Source: Micromonospora orduensis (lineage in GTDB: Bacteria; Actinomycetota; Actinomycetes; Mycobacteriales; Micromonosporaceae). Taken from it: 62,466 bases of DNA. Below the pieces are notes generated by a model that saw only the letters and a list, made by a program, of their open reading frames with translations, was not told the DNA's origin and did no database searches. The translations under genes and the position numbers were made by a program. Numbering within the stretch: the stretch's first letter is position 1; each line of letters opens with the position of its first letter. Positions 58,030 to 62,466 of the stretch are shown in pieces. The DNA lies in the NCBI RefSeq assembly GCF_006228125.1, contig NZ_VDFY01000231.1, positions 1 through 62,466 on the forward strand. Reading direction: 5' to 3'.

Positions 58030-59121
58030 GTGACTCATCTCGACAGGTGCGACGAGGCCAGCCGGACCTGGGTGACCGAGGCGATCGCCACCGTCGAGGC
58101 GGACGCGAACCGCTCGGCCGACACCCACCTGCTGCCGTTCCCGCTGCCCCGGGCATGGGGGATCGACCTGTACCTCAAGGACGAGTCGTCACACCCGACC
58201 GGCTCGCTGAAGCACCGGCTGGCCCGCTCGCTCTTCCTCTACGGGCTCTGCAACGGCTGGATCGGGCCGCGCACCACAATCGTCGAGGCGTCGTCCGGCT
58301 CCACCGCCGTCTCCGAGGCGTACTTCGCCCGGATGCTCGGCCTGCCGTTCATCGCCGTCATGCCCGCCTCCACCTCCCCGGAGAAGATCTCCCAGATCGA
58401 GTTCCAGGGCGGCCGGTGCCACCTGGTCGACGACCCGGCGAGCGTGGTGGTCGAGGCCCGCTGGCTGGCCGAGGACACCGGCGGGCACTTCATGGACCAG
58501 TTCACGTACGCCGAGCGGGCCACCGACTGGCGGGGCAACAACAACATCGCCGAGTCGATCTACGCGCAGCTGAAGCTGGAACGGCACCCGATCCCGGCCT
58601 GGATCGTGGTCGGCGCCGGCACCGGCGGCACCAGCGCGACCATCGGCCGGTACGCCCGGTACCAGCGGCTGCCCACCAAACTGTGCGTGGTGGACCCGGA
58701 GAATTCCGCGTTCTACCCGGCCTGGCTCGCCGCCGACTGGTCGGTACGCACCGGCAGGGGCTCCCGGATCGAGGGCATCGGCCGTCCCACCGTGGAGGCG
58801 TCCTTCGTGCCATCCGTGGTGGACCGGATGGTCCAGGTGCCGGACGCGGCGTCGATCGCCGCCATGCGGGCCGGCTCGGCGGTGCTCGGCCGTCGGGTCG
58901 GCGGCTCGACCGGCACCAACCTGTGGGGCGCGTTCGGCCTGATCGCCGACATGCTCGCCGAGGGGCGGACCGGCTCGGTGGTCACCCTGATCTGTGACCC
59001 CGGCGACCGGTACGCCGACTCGTACTACGCCGACGGCTGGGTGGCCGCCCAGGGCCTCGACCTGACGCCGCACCTGGCCACCGTCGAGCGGTTCCTGAGC
59101 AGCGGCGAATGGCCCGCCTGA
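58030..59121 (+). CDS. PLP-dependent cysteine synthase family protein
   Basis: A 363-residue fold-type II PLP enzyme. The PLP lysine is in HPTGSLKHRLARSLF, the substrate-binding loop is EASSGSTAVSEAY and the phosphate-binding Gly loop is VVGAGTGGTSATIGRY. The divergent active-site loops resemble the cysteine synthase/cystathionine beta-synthase family without being a clear CysK or CysM, so substrate is open. GTG start preceded by TAGGTT (58018-58023) with 6-nt spacing, again a leaderless arrangement. It converges on the glycolipid-binding-domain gene 4 bp away. Confidence 0.9.
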   Translation: MTHLDRCDEASRTWVTEAIATVEADANRSADTHLLPFPLPRAWGIDLYLKDESSHPTGSLKHRLARSLFLYGLCNGWIGPRTTIVEASSGSTAVSEAYFARMLGLPFIAVMPASTSPEKISQIEFQGGRCHLVDDPASVVVEARWLAEDTGGHFMDQFTYAERATDWRGNNNIAESIYAQLKLERHPIPAWIVVGAGTGGTSATIGRYARYQRLPTKLCVVDPENSAFYPAWLAADWSVRTGRGSRIEGIGRPTVEASFVPSVVDRMVQVPDAASIAAMRAGSAVLGRRVGGSTGTNLWGAFGLIADMLAEGRTGSVVTLICDPGDRYADSYYADGWVAAQGLDLTPHLATVERFLSSGEWPA

Positions 59122-59125
59122 GCGC

Positions 59126-59755
59126 TCAGCGCGGGTCGATCCGTTCGGCCAGCCCCGGGTAGCGCACCACGTACCCGTCGGCGTCCACGTCGATGTCGGC
59201 GGTGAAGGTGCCGCTGGCGAACCGCACCCGGCCCGGCCCGAGCCCGGTGTAGATCTGCTCGGCCGCCACCACCTCAAGGCCGGGCAGCAGCACCCACGCG
59301 ACGATGATCCGGCGGGGCATGTCGGCGGCCTGGGTGGCCATCCCGAGCCGGTGGAACGGCAGGGCGTTGAACAGCGGCGACCTGCTCAGGTCCACGTCGA
59401 GGGCGTCGGCCAGCCGATCCGGGTCGTCGGTGCCCGGCAGACCCGCCCGGGGGTGGCCGGCCGCCACCAGAGCGGCGTCCAGATCGCCCTGCTCGGCGGT
59501 CGTCACCCGCCACCTGCCGGTGGCCCGTTCCAGCGTCACCCGGCGCAGCCAGCCCGGCCCCTCGGCCTCGACCTCCACCCGGGTGGTGCTCCAGTCCGGT
59601 GCGGTGGTCACCTGGTAGCGGGCCGTCCAGGGGATCGGGTCGACGGCGAGCAGGGTGCCCCGGGCCGCGAGACCGTTGCCGTCGTCGAGCAGCACGTGCT
59701 CGCTGCCGGCGGTGTCCGTCCGGGACCAGAAGATCGACTTCGGCATGGTCGGCAT
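59126..59755 (-). CDS. Putative glycolipid-binding domain protein
   Basis: A 209-residue protein resembling the putative glycolipid-binding family (PF06475; formerly DUF1089), with YQVTTAPDWSTTRVEVEAEG, RWRVTTAEQGDLDAALVAAG and PLFNALPFHRLGM. The function is inferred for the family from a structure only. Soluble, no signal peptide. ATG 59755 is preferred: a -10-like TAACGT lies 7 nt upstream, implying a leaderless mRNA. ATG 59746 and GTG 59785 are alternatives. Confidence 0.78.
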   Translation of the reverse strand: MPTMPKSIFWSRTDTAGSEHVLLDDGNGLAARGTLLAVDPIPWTARYQVTTAPDWSTTRVEVEAEGPGWLRRVTLERATGRWRVTTAEQGDLDAALVAAGHPRAGLPGTDDPDRLADALDVDLSRSPLFNALPFHRLGMATQAADMPRRIIVAWVLLPGLEVVAAEQIYTGLGPGRVRFASGTFTADIDVDADGYVVRYPGLAERIDPR

Positions 59756-59853
59756 GAGCCGGACGTTACGCGACCGCGCCGACATCGGCAGGCCATGCGC
59801 GAACGCCGCCGCGGAGCATGCGCTCCGCGACGGCGTTCGGGTGGATCAGTGGA

Positions 59854-61704
59854 TCAGTGGGTACGCGCCGGCGGCCGCCCGCCGAATCCCCGCCGGTCGT
59901 CGCGCGGACGGTCGTCCCGGCCACGGCCCTCGGAGCGGAAGCCACCCCGGGTGTCCCGGTCGCCGTAGCGTCGCTCACCGGACGGCCGGTCGCCGTACTG
60001 CCGGTCACCGGTGGGACGGTCGCCCTGCCGCCGGTCACCCTGCGGCCGGCCGTCCCGGTCACCGAACTGCGGCCGGTCGCCGTAGCGCCGCTCGCCGGTC
60101 GGTCGGTCGCCGTACTGCCGGTCGCCGGTGGGCCGGTCGCCGTAGCGACGCTCGCCGGACGGCCGGCTGTCCCGGTCACCCTGCGGACGGTCGCCGAAGC
60201 GCCGCTCGCCGGTGGGCCGGTCGCCGAAGCGGCGCTCGCCCTGCGGGCGGTCGCCGTAGGGCCGGTCGCCCGTCGGCCGGTCGCCGTAGCGGCGCTCGCC
60301 GGTGGGCCGGTCGCCGTAGCGGCGGTCGCCGGTGGGCCGGTCGCCGAAGCGGCGGGGGCCGCCGGACCGGTCGTCGAAACGACGCGAGCCGCCGGAGCGG
60401 TCACCGTAGCCGCGCGGCTCCGCCTCCACCCGAACCGGAACTCCGCTCGGCTCGCGGGCACCGATCAGCTCGGCCAACACCGGGTCGCCGACCCGGACCC
60501 GGGTCTCGGCGGGCGCGACGCCCGCCTTCTCCATCATCGCCAGGGTGGTCCGTCGCTGCTTGGGCAGCACCAGCGTGGCCACGGCACCCGACTCGCCCGC
60601 CCGGGCGGTGCGCCCGGCGCGGTGCAGGTAGTCCTTGGGGTCCTTCGGCGGGTCGACGTGCAGCACCAGGGTGACGCCGTCGACGTGGATGCCCCGGGCG
60701 GCCACGTCCGTGGCGACCAGGACGTTCATCCGGCCCTCACGGAACTCGGCGAGGGTCTTGGTACGCATCCGCTGGGTCTTGCCGCCGTGCAGGCCACCGG
60801 CCCGTACGCCGACCGCGGCGAGCTGCTCGACCAGCCGGTCCACACCGAGCTGGGTACGGGCGAAGACCATGGTCCGGCCGTCCCGGGCGGCGATCGAGGC
60901 GGCCACGGGGAACTTCTCGTGCGGCGGGATCAGCAGCATGTGGTGGTCCATGGTGGACACCGAGGCCGTGGACGGTGCCGTGGAGTGGGTCACCGGGTCG
61001 TTCATGAACCGCTTGACCAACGCGTCGACGTCACCGTCCAGGGTGGCCGAGAAGAGCAGCCGCTGACCGTTCGCGGGCGTCTTCGCCAGCAGCTCGGTCA
61101 CCTCCGGCAGGAAGCCCATGTCGGCCATCTGGTCGGCCTCGTCGAGCACCGTCACCTCGACGTCGTCGAGCTGGCAGATGCCCCGCTCGATGAGGTCGCC
61201 GAGCCGACCCGGCGTCGCCACGATGATCTCCACGCCGCGCCGCAGCGCGTCGATCTGACGGTCGTAGGGGACCCCGCCGACGGCGGTCTTCAGGAACACG
61301 TTGAGGGACTTGCCCAGCGGCAGCAGAGCGTCGTTGACCTGCATGGCCAACTCGCGCGTCGGGACCAGGACCAGGGCGCGCGGCCGCATCGGCCGGGCCG
61401 GCCTGCCGGCGGCGACCCGGGCCAGCACCGGCAGGCCGAAGGCGAGCGTCTTGCCCGACCCGGTCTGCCCACGGCCCAGCACGTCGCGGCCGGCGAGCGC
61501 GTCGGGCACGGTGGCCCGCTGGATCTCGAAGGGAGTGGTGATGCCCTGCCGCGCCAACGCGCGGACCAGGGGCTCGGGCAGACCGAGCGCGGCGAAGTCG
61601 ATCTCCGCAGGTGCGGCGTCGACCGGGGCCGGACCGGCCTCGGTGGCCGGGACGGCGGGGTCGTAAACGGACGGAACGATGCTGGGGTCAGCAGAGGTGG
61701 TCAA
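59854..61704 (-). CDS. DEAD-box RNA helicase with long repetitive basic tail
   Basis: A 616-residue ATP-dependent RNA helicase of the CsdA/RhlE type. All motifs are present: Q (TPFEIQ), I (GQTGSGKT), Ia (PTRELAMQ), Ib (TPGRL), II (DEAD), III (SAT), V (ATDVAARGIHV) and VI (HRAGRTARAG). After about residue 430 comes a tail of GDRPTGERRY-type decapeptide repeats ending in Arg/Gly, probably binding RNA. The start is TTG 61704, 6 nt after GAAAGG; there is no in-frame ATG with a site. Probably aids ribosome assembly or mRNA turnover, often cold-induced. Confidence 0.93.
   Translation of the reverse strand: MTTSADPSIVPSVYDPAVPATEAGPAPVDAAPAEIDFAALGLPEPLVRALARQGITTPFEIQRATVPDALAGRDVLGRGQTGSGKTLAFGLPVLARVAAGRPARPMRPRALVLVPTRELAMQVNDALLPLGKSLNVFLKTAVGGVPYDRQIDALRRGVEIIVATPGRLGDLIERGICQLDDVEVTVLDEADQMADMGFLPEVTELLAKTPANGQRLLFSATLDGDVDALVKRFMNDPVTHSTAPSTASVSTMDHHMLLIPPHEKFPVAASIAARDGRTMVFARTQLGVDRLVEQLAAVGVRAGGLHGGKTQRMRTKTLAEFREGRMNVLVATDVAARGIHVDGVTLVLHVDPPKDPKDYLHRAGRTARAGESGAVATLVLPKQRRTTLAMMEKAGVAPAETRVRVGDPVLAELIGAREPSGVPVRVEAEPRGYGDRSGGSRRFDDRSGGPRRFGDRPTGDRRYGDRPTGERRYGDRPTGDRPYGDRPQGERRFGDRPTGERRFGDRPQGDRDSRPSGERRYGDRPTGDRQYGDRPTGERRYGDRPQFGDRDGRPQGDRRQGDRPTGDRQYGDRPSGERRYGDRDTRGGFRSEGRGRDDRPRDDRRGFGGRPPARTH
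59958..60360 (-). repeat. Decapeptide-coding repeats in the helicase tail
   Basis: About thirteen degenerate 30-bp units encode GDRPTGERRY variants (Phe/Tyr, Glu/Asp and Thr/Gln exchanges). The repetition is at protein and DNA level, interrupted by shorter units. It is coding, not CRISPR. Such tracts are prone to length change by slippage or recombination. Confidence 0.88.
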
Positions 61705-61899
61705 CAAATGCCTTTCGAGCGGGGCGCATCTTCGCGATGGCCTGCCGCGGCTGTTGTCGCCGGATCGCCCGCAAGATCGCCCATGGGCGCGCACCACGCG
61801 CGCCGGGTCAGTGATCTCGACAAGTGTACGGCGGTTCGCCCAACTCGCCAGCCACATGGCCGACGGTAGTGGGCCGACTCACCATCGCCCTCGGCCGCC

Positions 61900-62457
61900 T
61901 CAGCTGTTGAGCACGTCGCCCATCAGGCCGTCCAGAGCGTTGTTGGCCAGCAGAACCACCAGGACGCTGATCGCCACCAGCAGCCCCAACGCGGCGACCA
62001 GGACGAGCAGGACACGCGTCGTACGGGGTCGGTCGGCCGGCGTGTCCGCCCAACCCTGGGCCAGGATGTGCCCGGTCAGGGAGCCGGAATTCTCCACCGC
62101 GTTGGCGGGCAAGGCGACGGTGGCGAAGCCCGGCCCCTCCCCGCTGCCGTAGACGGTGCCGGCCAGATCGGCGCCGGCATCCGGCCGGCCGTGTCGGACA
62201 CCGGCCGTGGCCCGTCCCGCCGCGCTGGTCATGGTCGGCCGGGTGGTGTCGGTGCCCCTGACCGTGGTCGGTGCGGCGCCGGTGGTGGACGGCGGCCAGG
62301 CGGGCAGCGCGGGCGCGGGCACCACCGGCGGAGCGGAGACGGGTGCCCCCGCCCAGCCGGCGCCGGAGGTCGGCGCCGAAGGCCCGGCGCCGGACGCCCG
62401 GCCCGCCGGAGGGGCGGAGACCGAGGCGGTCGCCCGTACCCCGGGCAGGTGGGACAT
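61900..62457 (-). CDS. Pro/Ala-rich membrane protein, possibly extending beyond window
   Basis: At least 185 residues: a long low-complexity Pro/Ala/Gly/Ser N-terminal region (about 1-140) and one C-terminal transmembrane helix (VLLVLVAALGLLVAISVLVV, about 150-170), ending LANNALDGLMGDVLNS. The helix is preceded by RPRTTR, so the tail is expected outside and the Pro-rich part inside. No domain recognised. The ATG at 62457 has no good RBS and the frame remains open to the window edge, so the true start may be upstream. Divergence in the N-terminus makes family assignment unsafe. Confidence 0.55.
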   Translation of the reverse strand: MSHLPGVRATASVSAPPAGRASGAGPSAPTSGAGWAGAPVSAPPVVPAPALPAWPPSTTGAAPTTVRGTDTTRPTMTSAAGRATAGVRHGRPDAGADLAGTVYGSGEGPGFATVALPANAVENSGSLTGHILAQGWADTPADRPRTTRVLLVLVAALGLLVAISVLVVLLANNALDGLMGDVLNS

Positions 62458-62466
62458 CGCCGGGGG

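Noticed and set aside
59958..60360. Regular 30-bp repeats that might suggest a CRISPR array
   Set aside because: They are in frame within the helicase, encode decapeptide units and have no unique spacers or adjacent cas genes.
59818..61869. A 683-codon plus-strand open frame opposite the DEAD-box helicase
   Set aside because: Low-complexity Val/Ala/Pro composition produced by the repeat tail on the other strand; no family features.

Overview
The window is about 62 kb of very GC-rich DNA with dense, often translationally coupled genes (many GTGA and TGATG overlaps), frequent GTG starts and several apparently leaderless genes. Gene content points to a filamentous actinomycete, most likely Micromonosporaceae (Micromonospora or a close relative): a BldC-type regulator, an XRE/DUF397 pair, System II cytochrome c maturation next to hemL, late futalosine-pathway menaquinone genes, an Eis-like acetyltransferase and actinobacterial-type LexA boxes. 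This assignment is inference from the sequence alone.

Layout. 1-1229: the edge of an IS3-type insertion sequence, a Phd/YefM-PIN toxin-antitoxin pair and a tRNA-Lys(UUU) gene. 1437-13034: mainly housekeeping and accessory genes (extended SDR, beta-helix lipoprotein, ZIP transporter, Eis-like GNAT, a PadR/HAAS-ABC/permease operon, a PP2C phosphatase, an XRE-cupin regulator divergent from benE with a clear operator between them, MscL, a FadR-type regulator), plus a 36-bp palindrome and a small gene behind a LexA box. 13085-14362 is a CynX-type MFS transporter.

14376-20493 is a partner-switching block: a lone STAS antagonist, then a compact operon encoding RsbR, RsbS, RsbT, an RsbX-like HATPase-PP2C protein, a histidine kinase and a receiver-PP2C (RsbU-like) phosphatase. 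No sigma factor is encoded in the window. 20664-26080 holds a PadR-controlled ABC/FtsX exporter and a polysaccharide deacetylase-GT2 fusion. 26114-29839 holds oligopeptidase B, a 51-residue membrane protein and an FAD oxidoreductase behind a second LexA box. 29849-40569 is a second signalling block: a HATPase-GAF-PP2C phosphatase divergent from a 1456-residue soluble HAMP-array hybrid kinase (seven 276-bp tandem repeats), its response regulator, a MarR/GbsR-controlled ABC exporter and another STAS protein.

40736-46743 is the hemL, histidine phosphatase, TlpA/ResA, CcdA, ResB, CcsB operon for heme and cytochrome c assembly. 46813-51748 holds a secreted repeat-type protein, a MarR/AhpD-like pair with tandem operators, an alpha/beta hydrolase of the epoxide hydrolase or dehalogenase type and the XRE/DUF397 pair. 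51928-56064 holds the UbiD-, UbiA- and UbiX-type enzymes of menaquinone synthesis, with a class I terpene synthase on the opposite strand between them. The window ends with a BldC-like regulator, an Lrp regulator, an SDR, a PLP enzyme, a glycolipid-binding-domain protein, a DEAD-box helicase with a long GDRPTGERRY-repeat tail and a Pro/Ala-rich membrane protein that may run off the edge.

Gene starts were chosen from ribosome binding sites, overlaps and -10 spacing visible in the sequence. Family names come from motif recognition, not from a database search.
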